NCBI GenBank assembly: GCA_018671205.1
Contig: JABHIC010000370.1
Coordinates: forward strand, 1 to 5,734
Reading direction: 5' to 3'
Source: Gammaproteobacteria bacterium
Lineage (GTDB): Bacteria; Pseudomonadota; Gammaproteobacteria; GCF-002020875
Length of the DNA stretch: 5,734 nt
Notes under the pieces: generated by a model
Told to the model about the DNA's origin: nothing
Databases searched by the model: none
The model's input: only the letters and a program-made list of their open reading frames with translations
In this document: piece after piece, positions 1-5,734 of the stretch
How positions within the stretch are numbered: position 1 is the first letter of the stretch
Layout: the number at the start of each line of letters is the position of its first letter
Position numbers and translations under genes: made by a program

Positions 1-1269
1 AATCATAATGCCTTTATCCAGATGAGGCGCAAACCCCAGGGTTGCAACAAAGGTGATGACTGAGGCGATACCATCATGTTTATTGGCAATCCAGGCACGT
101 TTGAAGGCCTTGAAATTGATGAGCCCGATCACCGCCATCATAATCACTGCAGCCAATACCGCTTTTGGCAGATGGTAGAGTAGTGGTGTCAAGAAAAGCA
201 GGGTAATCAACACCAATGCCGCCGTATAGACGGAAGACATCCCCGTTTTTGCACCCGAATTCAGGTTCACTGCCGAACGTGAGAAGGAGCCACTCGCTGG
301 ATAGGCCTGTGAGAAACTTCCCACAATATTACCCAGCCCCTGCCCAATCAGCTCCTGGTTAGGGTCTACCTTATCCTTGGTCTTGGCAGCCATCGCCTTG
401 GCAATGGAGATCGCCTCCATGAAACCCACCATAGAGATCACAATCGCACTGGTAAAGAGGATACCGAGCACATCCAGATTAATGGTAGGCACCTTGATCG
501 ATGGAAGCCCCTGCGGAATCTCTCCCACAACCGCCCCTCCCATTCCCTGAAAATCAAAACCCCAGCTCAACAGGGTTGTCACCACTACAGCCAATAACAC
601 CCCCGGCAACTTAGGCAAGAATTTTTTTGTCAACATCATAATCACAAAGGCCAATATCCCCATCAGCAGCGTCTCTGTGTGGGTTCCCCCCAACTGCCCC
701 AACACCCCCCAGATATCGCCCAGAAAGAAATCACTCCGCTCTTTGTCAACACCAAAAATCTTATTGAGCTGGGAGAGTCCAATCACCATCGCCGCAGCAT
801 TGGTAAAACCGACAATCACCGGATGCGAGAGAAAGTTAACCACAACGCCCAACTTCAACACCCCCAGTGTGAGCTGAAATATCCCCACTAACAGCGCCAG
901 CAGAACCGCCAATGGCACATAAAATTCAATCAACTGTTCTTGTGTCATGGCATCAATACTGCTCACCCCTATTGAGGGGAGCTGACTCTGCAGTGCGGTT
1001 CCTACCGCCACGGCTGTCAATAGTGAAACTACGGCCACTGGCCCTGTACCGAGCTGCTTCGATGAGCCCCAAAGTGCCGCCACCATTACGGGCAGGAAGG
1101 AGGCATAGAGCCCAAAGTAGGGAGGCAGGCCGGCCAATTGTGCATAGGCCATCGATTGTGGAATCAGAACCAGAGCAACGGTAATCCCCGCAATCAAATC
1201 TGCACGAATAGTTGCCCCATCCATAGGAAACCAGTTCAGAAAGGGTAGAAAGCGTTTAACCATATCCAT
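1..1269 (-). CDS. SulP family inorganic anion transporter (partial, C-terminus off the left edge)
   Basis: Inner-membrane transporter of the SulP (SLC26-like) family, which moves sulfate, bicarbonate or related anions, usually by symport with H+ or Na+. The reading frame is open for 423 codons from the ATG at 1269 to the window edge. Visible family features are the N-terminal signature PQSMAYAQLAGLPPYFGLY (about residues 37-55), GTGPVAVVSLL (74-84), HPVIVGFTNAAA (149-160), the NQEL helix (304-307) and GSFSRSAVN (327-335), which corresponds to the conserved substrate-site half-helix region. Many hydrophobic segments fill the rest, so nearly the whole membrane domain is present. Members are typically 550-700 residues and end in a cytoplasmic STAS domain, which would lie outside this window. 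The first of two nearby ATGs (1269 and 1263) is chosen because a GAAAGG Shine-Dalgarno lies 10 nt upstream of it. The gene is divergent from the efflux operon. The family is certain; the transported anion is not, since no sulfur- or carbon-metabolism neighbour is visible. Confidence 0.95.
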   Translation of the reverse strand, partial: MDMVKRFLPFLNWFPMDGATIRADLIAGITVALVLIPQSMAYAQLAGLPPYFGLYASFLPVMVAALWGSSKQLGTGPVAVVSLLTAVAVGTALQSQLPSIGVSSIDAMTQEQLIEFYVPLAVLLALLVGIFQLTLGVLKLGVVVNFLSHPVIVGFTNAAAMVIGLSQLNKIFGVDKERSDFFLGDIWGVLGQLGGTHTETLLMGILAFVIMMLTKKFLPKLPGVLLAVVVTTLLSWGFDFQGMGGAVVGEIPQGLPSIKVPTINLDVLGILFTSAIVISMVGFMEAISIAKAMAAKTKDKVDPNQELIGQGLGNIVGSFSQAYPASGSFSRSAVNLNSGAKTGMSSVYTAALVLITLLFLTPLLYHLPKAVLAAVIMMAVIGLINFKAFKRAWIANKHDGIASVITFVATLGFAPHLDKGIMI

Positions 1270-1279
1270 ATATTATTTA

Positions 1280-1285
1280 CCTTTC
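1280..1285 (-). promoter_or_regulatory. Shine-Dalgarno of the SulP gene
   Basis: Read on the minus strand this is GAAAGG, 10 nt before the ATG at 1269 and 16 nt before the second in-frame ATG at 1263. The spacing favours the upstream ATG, giving a protein that begins MDMVKRF. Confidence 0.6.
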
Positions 1286-1309
1286 AATGAGTTACACAAA
1301 TGACACAAT

Positions 1310-1340
1310 AAAAAAACCCTCTATCGGGGGGTGACAAGGG
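1310..1340 (-). terminator. Small hairpin plus T7 run in the SulP leader (possible attenuator)
   Basis: On the minus strand, CCCTT (1340-1336) can pair with GAGGG (1321-1317) through a 14-nt C-rich loop, giving five pairs including one G-U wobble. It is followed directly by seven T (1316-1310). The arrangement resembles a weak intrinsic terminator. It lies between the predicted SulP promoter and the SulP start, about 40 nt before the ATG, and no minus-strand gene upstream needs terminating. If real it would act as a leader attenuator. The stem is short, so chance is a serious alternative. Confidence 0.25.
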
Positions 1341-1368
1341 AGATTCGGAGCCTGCAAAAAGCGCCCGT

Positions 1369-1397
1369 ATAGTAGCAAATAACTACTTTATATTCAA
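1369..1397 (-). promoter_or_regulatory. Predicted sigma70-type promoter for the SulP gene
   Basis: On the minus strand, a -35 box TTGAAT (1397-1392, 4/6 to consensus) is followed by a 17-nt spacer and a -10 box TACTAT (1374-1369, 4/6). The -10 is preceded by TGC, matching an extended -10 element. Transcription would start near 1362, giving a leader of roughly 90 nt. The -35 box and most of the spacer overlap the inverted repeat at 1380-1422, so a protein bound there could block this promoter. Confidence 0.5.
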
Positions 1398-1422
1398 GGG
1401 GATAATAGAGTATAAATAGTTA
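1380..1422. repeat. Imperfect inverted repeat between the divergent genes (candidate operator or hairpin)
   Basis: The left arm 1380-1395 (TAACTACTTTATATTC) is complementary to the right arm 1408-1422 (GAGTATAAATAGTTA). Six pairs, one unpaired C (1386), then nine more pairs including one T-G (1393/1410) enclose a 12-nt AAGGGGATAATA loop. The repeat covers the -35 box and part of the spacer of the SulP promoter, and both hexamers of the plus-strand promoter candidate. A second, smaller palindrome AGTAG/CTACT (1371-1375 and 1383-1387) shares part of the left arm and covers the SulP -10. The position suits a regulator binding site, but no regulator gene is visible. Because TTTATA and TATAAA are naturally complementary, part of the symmetry may simply reflect promoter-like AT-rich sequence. 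Confidence 0.5.
1387..1416 (+). promoter_or_regulatory. Candidate sigma70-type promoter for the efflux operon
   Basis: A -35-like TTTATA (1387-1392, 4/6) is separated by 18 nt from a -10-like TATAAA (1411-1416, 5/6). Transcription would begin near 1423, giving a leader of about 73 nt before the lipoprotein start at 1496. Both boxes sit in the arms of the inverted repeat. An alternative -10, GATAAT at 1401-1406, has no acceptable -35 box. Confidence 0.3.
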
Positions 1423-1495
1423 CTGATTTTACACACACTTTTTCAGTCCGGTACCACTATAGACAAAAGCCTAGTAACAACGTCATTATTACCCC

Positions 1496-2905
1496 ATGCG
1501 AGCCCTCCCTCTCCCACTGATCCCTCTATTATTAGCCACCGCCTTGAGTGGTTGTGCCAACCTGCCTCTCAGCCAACTAGGGACGCTTATTGATGACGCC
1601 TCTCTACACTACCCCGAAAAGTGGCACGCTCCCCATACCACACAGCATGTTGAGGTCGGCTCTGCACAATCGGTTGCAGAGTGGATCGACCCCCTCCACG
1701 CCGCACCGTTGAAGCAGCTCATCGCTGAGGCGATAGCGCACAACCACAACCTGCAGCATGTCGCACTAAACTGGCAGAACGCAAAACAGCAGACCATACT
1801 CGCAGGTACACCACTCCGTCCCACGCTAGAGGGTGGAGTGAGAAGCCAACGCAGCCAAACTCTCAGTAACAGCAAAAGCGCAACGCTTACTAGCCAACAT
1901 GGAGTAACCGTAACCGCACAGTGGGAAATAGATCTCTGGCAACGACTCTCGGATCAGCAACGGGCGGCACACAGCCGCGAACAGGCCAGTGCCACAGATC
2001 TTCAGGCCGCTCGTCTCTCCCTTGCCGCAACCGTTGCAAGAAGATGGTTCTCCGCTATCGAATCAAAACAGAAGATCAAGCTCTCACATCAGCGGCTGGC
2101 ACGTTACAGCCAGGCACTGGAGGTGATTGAGGTTCGCTACCGCTCAGGTCTCACGGATGCTCTTGACCTCCACGTTGCCCGCAGTGAGGTATCCCTGTCC
2201 AAAGAAAACCTGCTTAGCCAGCAGATGAACCAACAGCAGCAACTGCGTGAACTGGAGCTCCTGCTGGGCCGATACCCGGCAGCCGAGATTACGGTGGGAG
2301 AGAGCCTGCCAACCATCAACCAACCCATCCCTGTCGGTCTTCCCTCCGAATTACTGGAGCGTCGTCCCGACATTATTGCCAGTCGCACCCGTTGGCAGGC
2401 CGCTGCACTGGATCGAGAGGTTGCCGCTAAACGTCGCCTCCCCTCCTTCTCTCTGAGTGCACAAGCTGGCACCTCCAGCAATCACCTCAGAGATCTGCTC
2501 GACTGGGACAATCTGGTCTGGAGCCTGCTTGGAAACCTCGCACAGCCGCTCTTCCAGCAGGAGCAGCTTGAGGCAGAGGAGTTAATTCAGGCCACGGCAC
2601 AACAGCAGGCCGCCATAGCGTATCTGGAGAGCGTACTGCAGGCCTTCCGAGAGGTTGAAAATGGGCTTACAGCAGACCATTTTCAACAACAACGGCTACA
2701 CGCACTGGCAGATGCTGCAGATGAGGCCAGTAAGGCCGCCACACTGGCTCTCTCACGCTATCAGAACGGGCTGATTGACGCGCTCACCCTGCTGGATACC
2801 CAGCAACGGGCCTTTGACCGGGAGAGTGCCCATATCCAGGCGATGGCTGACCATATTGATAACCGTATTCTGCTCCACCTCTCACTGGGCGGCTCATTTC
2901 AATGA
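1496..2905 (+). CDS. RND efflux system outer-membrane factor, NodT/OprM-type lipoprotein
   Basis: This is the outer-membrane exit duct of the tripartite pump encoded here, expected to form a TolC-like trimer with a beta-barrel in the outer membrane and a long alpha-helical tunnel in the periplasm. The 469-residue product has the usual family length. It begins with a lipoprotein signal peptide (a hydrophobic stretch at residues 4-18) and an LSGC lipobox with Cys20; Ala at the next position is compatible with outer-membrane sorting. The two internally homologous halves of the OEP fold show as RYRSGLTDALDL (214-225) and RYQNGLIDALTLLDTQQ (421-437). The hallmark LLERRPDI lies at 286-293. The ATG at 1496 is the only plausible start: an in-frame TAA at 1475 precludes an upstream one, and the signal peptide needs this one. 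There is no clear Shine-Dalgarno. The TGA stop overlaps the adaptor ATG by 4 nt, indicating translational coupling. The OMF gene comes first, whereas mexAB-oprM-type operons place it last. Confidence 0.95.
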   Translation: MRALPLPLIPLLLATALSGCANLPLSQLGTLIDDASLHYPEKWHAPHTTQHVEVGSAQSVAEWIDPLHAAPLKQLIAEAIAHNHNLQHVALNWQNAKQQTILAGTPLRPTLEGGVRSQRSQTLSNSKSATLTSQHGVTVTAQWEIDLWQRLSDQQRAAHSREQASATDLQAARLSLAATVARRWFSAIESKQKIKLSHQRLARYSQALEVIEVRYRSGLTDALDLHVARSEVSLSKENLLSQQMNQQQQLRELELLLGRYPAAEITVGESLPTINQPIPVGLPSELLERRPDIIASRTRWQAAALDREVAAKRRLPSFSLSAQAGTSSNHLRDLLDWDNLVWSLLGNLAQPLFQQEQLEAEELIQATAQQQAAIAYLESVLQAFREVENGLTADHFQQQRLHALADAADEASKAATLALSRYQNGLIDALTLLDTQQRAFDRESAHIQAMADHIDNRILLHLSLGGSFQ

Positions 2906-4050
2906 AACGCTCACTGAAGATTCTGCTTCCTCTGGTTATTCTGATCGGCAGCATCATCACCAGCCGCACCTTGATCAGCAGCGCCCCGGAAGCCGAGCGC
3001 AAGCCCCCTAAACCGACTCACCCGGTAGTCGAAATCATCGAGGTGTTATCCGAGGAGTACCGCATCACCATCCACAGCCGTGGCACGATTGCTCCCAAAA
3101 CCGAGGGAACACTGGTTGCAGAGGTAGCTGGGCGTATTCTATCCACCTCTCCCAACTTTCAGCCGGGCGGCTGGTTTAAGGCAGGAGAGGTTTTGCTCAC
3201 CCTGGATCCAACAGACCATCAACATACCGTCACCATTGCTGAGGCCGAACGCTCTCAGGCCGCACTTGCGCTACAGAAAACCGAGGCCGAGGCGGCACAG
3301 GCCAAGCAGAGCTGGGAGCAGATGGCACTGAGCGGCTCCCCGACAGGGCTAACCCTCTATCAGCCTCAACTGGCCGAGGCCCGCGCCAAACTGGCTGCGG
3401 CTGAGGCCCGTCTGGCTCAGGCTCAACGTGACCTGGAGCGCAGCCAGATTATCGCCCCCTACACCGGGCGGGTACTGGAACAACAGGTTGATCGAGGGCA
3501 GTTCATCACCCGTGGCACAGCACTGGCCACCCTCTATGCCACAGATCTTGCTGAGGTGCGGCTACCGATCACGGATCGACAGGCCCGTTTCCTGATCCTT
3601 CCGGAACAGGGGCATCAACCCCCAGTTCAACTCGTGGCTCACTCCACCTCCAACCCTCAACAGTGGGAGGGGCAGATTGTTCGTAGTGAGGCCACAATTG
3701 ACCCACAGACCCATCAACTCTATCTGATTGCACAGATCCAGAACCCCTATACACCACAGAGTGAATCAACCCCCCCCCTAAGAATCGGACAGTTTGTACG
3801 TGCCGAGATTGAGGGTATCACACTGCCTCAGGTCTTCCTGATTCCGCGTGTGGCCATACGTGAGGGCAACCAGGTATTAGTGGTTGATAGCGAAAACCGT
3901 ATAGAGCGACGTACGCTGGAGGTGGTCTGGCAGCAGGCGGATCAACTGATCATCTCATCCGGCCTCCAGGCCGGAGAGCGGATCATACTCACCTCACTCC
4001 CCTATGCGCCAGACGGGATGCAGGTAAAAGAGAAGAGCGAGCAGAAATAG
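2902..4050 (+). CDS. RND efflux periplasmic adaptor subunit (membrane-fusion protein)
   Basis: AcrA/MexA-like adaptor, 382 residues, linking the inner-membrane pump to the outer-membrane factor. It starts with a Lys/Arg-flanked hydrophobic segment (about residues 6-20) and no lipobox Cys, so it is probably held by an N-terminal membrane anchor. Domain order fits the family: first lipoyl half around 61-104 (GTIAPKTEGTLVAEVAGRIL, then PGGWFKAGEVLLTLDP); an Ala/Glu/Gln-rich alpha-helical hairpin at about 110-182 with its turn near 144-152; second lipoyl half IIAPYTGRVLEQQVDRGQF (183-201); a beta-barrel at about 218-305; and a membrane-proximal domain from about 312 (LIPRVAIREGNQVLVVD onward). 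The start overlaps the upstream stop in an ATGA, so translation is probably coupled and the lack of a strong Shine-Dalgarno is less surprising. A nine-C tract lies in codons 290-293. The TAG stop directly precedes the pump ATG, and the two genes share a reading frame. Confidence 0.95.
   Translation: MKRSLKILLPLVILIGSIITSRTLISSAPEAERKPPKPTHPVVEIIEVLSEEYRITIHSRGTIAPKTEGTLVAEVAGRILSTSPNFQPGGWFKAGEVLLTLDPTDHQHTVTIAEAERSQAALALQKTEAEAAQAKQSWEQMALSGSPTGLTLYQPQLAEARAKLAAAEARLAQAQRDLERSQIIAPYTGRVLEQQVDRGQFITRGTALATLYATDLAEVRLPITDRQARFLILPEQGHQPPVQLVAHSTSNPQQWEGQIVRSEATIDPQTHQLYLIAQIQNPYTPQSESTPPLRIGQFVRAEIEGITLPQVFLIPRVAIREGNQVLVVDSENRIERRTLEVVWQQADQLIISSGLQAGERIILTSLPYAPDGMQVKEKSEQK
3770..3778 (+). 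repeat. C9 homopolymer inside the adaptor gene
   Basis: Nine consecutive C span the codons for Thr290-Pro-Pro-Leu293 (acc ccc ccc cta). Loss of one C would turn the next codon into TAA, ending the adaptor at residue 292 and removing the rest of the beta-barrel and the membrane-proximal domain. Gain of one C would shift the frame. In the sequence as given the frame is intact. Such tracts are prone to slippage and to sequencing error. Confidence 0.9.
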
Positions 4051-5734
4051 ATGTCTCAAGAGGGCATCATCGGTTGGTTTGCCCGCAACGAGGTTGCCGC
4101 CAACCTGTTGATGGGCGCTACCCTGCTATTTGGGCTCTGGTCTCTCTACGAGCAGATCATCCTGGAGGTCTTTCCCCAGTTTGAGCGTGACCAGATCAAC
4201 ATTTCCGCCACCTATCGCGGTGCCAATCCGACGGAGATAGAGAAGGCGATCCTCCTCCGTATAGAGGATGCGGTTGCCGGATTAGAGGGCATCACCGCGC
4301 TCCACTCCAGCGCCTTTGAGGATGCCGGCGTGGTCACCATTGAGACCGAGTCGGGAGAGGCCCGAACAGTGCTGGATGAGATCAAGGGGAAGGTTGATGC
4401 AATCAACACCTTCCCCGCCGATGTTGAGCAACCCACCTATACCGTACAGGCATTTCACCGGCAGGCTATCAGTGTGGTGGTCTCTGGTGAGCTGCCCGCC
4501 AAAGAGCTCCATAAGCTGGGGGAAGAGGTCCTGGATGAGCTGATGGCGCTGCCGGAGGTGAATCTGGCAGAGCGGGTCGGAGTGCGCCCCTTCGAAATCG
4601 GAATTGAGATCGATGCCAATACCCTGGCTCAGCATGAACTCACTTTTGATCAGGTCGTGCAGACTATTCGACAGCATGCCACAGACCTCCCTGCGGGTAC
4701 CCTGAAGAGCGCCAACAGCGAGATCGTGCTTCGTACCCAGGGGCAGATCTACAGCGGTAACGAGTTTGGTGCCATTCCAATTCTCTCTCACTCCGATGGT
4801 GCCCAACTCTTATTGAGGGATATTTCCACCATCCATGACGGGTTTGATGAGAACCCGCTCTTCTCTGAGTTTAATGGCAGACCCGCAGTCGTGATCGATG
4901 TTTATCGTACCGGTCAGCAAAATGTTCTGGATGTGAGCCAGGCCGTACGGGACTATATCCAACAGAATAATGCCAGCATGCCCGAAGGTATCTCATTAGG
5001 GTATTGGCGTGACCGTGCCAGAATTGTCAAACTCCGCCTCAACACCCTGATGAACAGCGCCTGGCAGGGTGGGTTACTGGTTTTTCTCTGTCTCACCCTG
5101 TTTCTACGCCTCTCTGTCGCCTTCTGGGTCTGTGTTGGCATTCCAATCAGCTTTCTTGGCGCTCTGGCGCTATTGCCGGAACTGGGAATCACCCTGAACA
5201 TCATCAGTCTCTTCGCCTTTATTCTGGTTCTTGGTATTGTGGTAGATGACGCGATTATTACCGGTGAAAATATCTACTCTCACCTACAACGGGCGGAATC
5301 CTCCATTGAGGCGGCCATCCAGGGAACCCGCGAGGTGGCTGTACCGGTCACCTTCGGGCTGCTCACCACGCTTGCGGCCTTCCTGCCCCTGCTCTTTATT
5401 GAGGGGATGCGTGGGACACTCTTTGCACAGATTCCAATGGTGATTATTCCGGTACTACTCTTCTCCTGGATTGAGTCTAAACTGATACTGCCTGCCCATC
5501 TACGGCACATTCAGATGCGCGGACAACATCATCCCGGGCTATTAACCCGTATGCAGCAGTCCATTGCAGACGGATTGGAACAGGCGATATTAAATTATTA
5601 TCGCCCTCTGCTGGAGCGTGCACTACGCTACCGCTATATCACCTTCGCGCTCTTTATTGGGGTCACCCTCATCATCGTCAGCTTTGTGATCAGTGGTCGC
5701 TACGGATTCAGTTTTTTTCCCAGGGTACAGACAG
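4051..5734 (+). CDS. RND family efflux pump permease, AcrB/HAE-like (partial, C-terminus off the right edge)
   Basis: Proton-driven inner-membrane component of the tripartite pump; only 561 codons are visible of a family normally about 1,020-1,060 residues. It opens with MSQEGIIGWFARNEVAANLL, typical of one AcrB-like subgroup, followed by TM1 (about 17-33), the EVFP motif (39-42) and a large periplasmic porter region (about 40-335). TM2-TM6 then follow in close succession (about 338-472). TM4 contains GIVVDDA with Asp399 and Asp400, matching the paired proton-relay aspartates of AcrB (Asp407/Asp408), so the visible half looks functional. TM7 starts near residue 535, and the segment ends in GFSFFPRVQT, where the second periplasmic loop begins. 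The ATG follows the adaptor TAG with no spacer and in the same frame; the upstream AG-rich stretch (about 4028-4041) is only a weak ribosome-binding site, so coupling is likely. Substrate is unknown: drugs, detergents, bile-like compounds or metabolites are all possible. No frameshift is seen. Confidence 0.95.
   Translation, partial: MSQEGIIGWFARNEVAANLLMGATLLFGLWSLYEQIILEVFPQFERDQINISATYRGANPTEIEKAILLRIEDAVAGLEGITALHSSAFEDAGVVTIETESGEARTVLDEIKGKVDAINTFPADVEQPTYTVQAFHRQAISVVVSGELPAKELHKLGEEVLDELMALPEVNLAERVGVRPFEIGIEIDANTLAQHELTFDQVVQTIRQHATDLPAGTLKSANSEIVLRTQGQIYSGNEFGAIPILSHSDGAQLLLRDISTIHDGFDENPLFSEFNGRPAVVIDVYRTGQQNVLDVSQAVRDYIQQNNASMPEGISLGYWRDRARIVKLRLNTLMNSAWQGGLLVFLCLTLFLRLSVAFWVCVGIPISFLGALALLPELGITLNIISLFAFILVLGIVVDDAIITGENIYSHLQRAESSIEAAIQGTREVAVPVTFGLLTTLAAFLPLLFIEGMRGTLFAQIPMVIIPVLLFSWIESKLILPAHLRHIQMRGQHHPGLLTRMQQSIADGLEQAILNYYRPLLERALRYRYITFALFIGVTLIIVSFVISGRYGFSFFPRVQT

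Larger units (their letters stand above)
1270..1495. other. Divergent intergenic regulatory region
   Basis: This is the only non-coding stretch in the window: 226 bp, AT-richer than the flanking genes, between the divergent start codons of the SulP gene and the efflux operon. It holds the separately listed promoters, inverted repeat, SulP leader hairpin and SulP Shine-Dalgarno. No tRNA-like fold, insertion-sequence end, CRISPR-like repeat or credible small ORF was seen. The short stretch 1464-1495 directly before the lipoprotein gene has no purine-rich ribosome binding site. Confidence 0.8.

Noticed and set aside
677..1184. Plus-strand ORFs of 66, 70 and 90 codons inside the SulP gene
   Set aside because: They are antisense to a clearly conserved SulP membrane domain, have no protein-family character and no ribosome binding sites.
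1294..1308. Direct repeat ACACAA at 1294-1299 and 1303-1308 in the SulP leader
   Set aside because: It is only a 6-bp repeat with a 3-bp gap in AT-rich leader sequence, with no further copies. Chance is sufficient.
1316..1330. Plus-strand stem CCCTC/GGGGG as a transcription terminator
   Set aside because: No T-run follows it on the plus strand and no plus-strand gene lies upstream. Only the minus-strand reading has a T-run.
1428..1463. TTTACA (1428-1433) and TATAGA (1458-1463) as a plus-strand promoter
   Set aside because: Each hexamer alone looks acceptable, but they are 24 nt apart, too far for a sigma70 promoter, and neither has another good partner at 16-18 nt.
4282..4806. Minus-strand ORF of 174 codons opposite the RND permease
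   Set aside because: It is fully antisense to the conserved porter domain, and its translation resembles no family and shows no membrane or domain pattern. It is a shadow of the codon bias of the real gene.
1..5734. A novel defence system, mobile element or CRISPR array
   Set aside because: All coding sequence is accounted for by well-known transporter families. There are no transposase, integrase, nuclease or repeat-spacer patterns, and no terminal repeats.

Overview
The window looks like ordinary chromosomal DNA from a Gram-negative proteobacterium, most likely a gammaproteobacterium. It carries an outer-membrane efflux lipoprotein, a periplasmic adaptor and an RND pump, which only make sense in a two-membrane cell. 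Coding sequence is moderately GC-rich and the one intergenic gap is clearly AT-richer. The species cannot be named from this sequence.

Layout: positions 1-1269 (minus strand) hold the N-terminal 423 residues of a SulP-family anion transporter; its end, including the expected STAS domain, lies off the left edge. A 226-bp divergent intergenic region (1270-1495) follows. It contains a good sigma70-like promoter for the SulP gene, a weaker promoter candidate for the plus-strand genes, a 15-pair imperfect inverted repeat lying across both, and a small hairpin plus T-run in the SulP leader. On the plus strand, a three-gene efflux operon runs from 1496 off the right edge: an outer-membrane factor lipoprotein (1496-2905), a membrane-fusion/periplasmic adaptor (2902-4050, ATGA overlap) and an RND permease (4051 to the end, starting directly after the adaptor stop codon; 561 codons visible).

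How they work together: the three plus-strand genes encode all parts of a tripartite RND pump. The permease uses the proton gradient to capture substrates from the periplasm or inner membrane, the adaptor bridges the periplasm, and the OMF lipoprotein forms the exit duct. Tight spacing indicates one transcript with translational coupling. Substrate cannot be read from sequence, and no regulator gene is in the window. The SulP transporter is divergently transcribed; a functional link to the pump is not shown, apart from the shared promoter region.

I see no previously undescribed system here. The points most worth checking are the inverted repeat between the divergent promoters, a nine-C homopolymer inside the adaptor gene where loss of one C creates an immediate stop, and the single amber codon separating adaptor and pump in the same frame.
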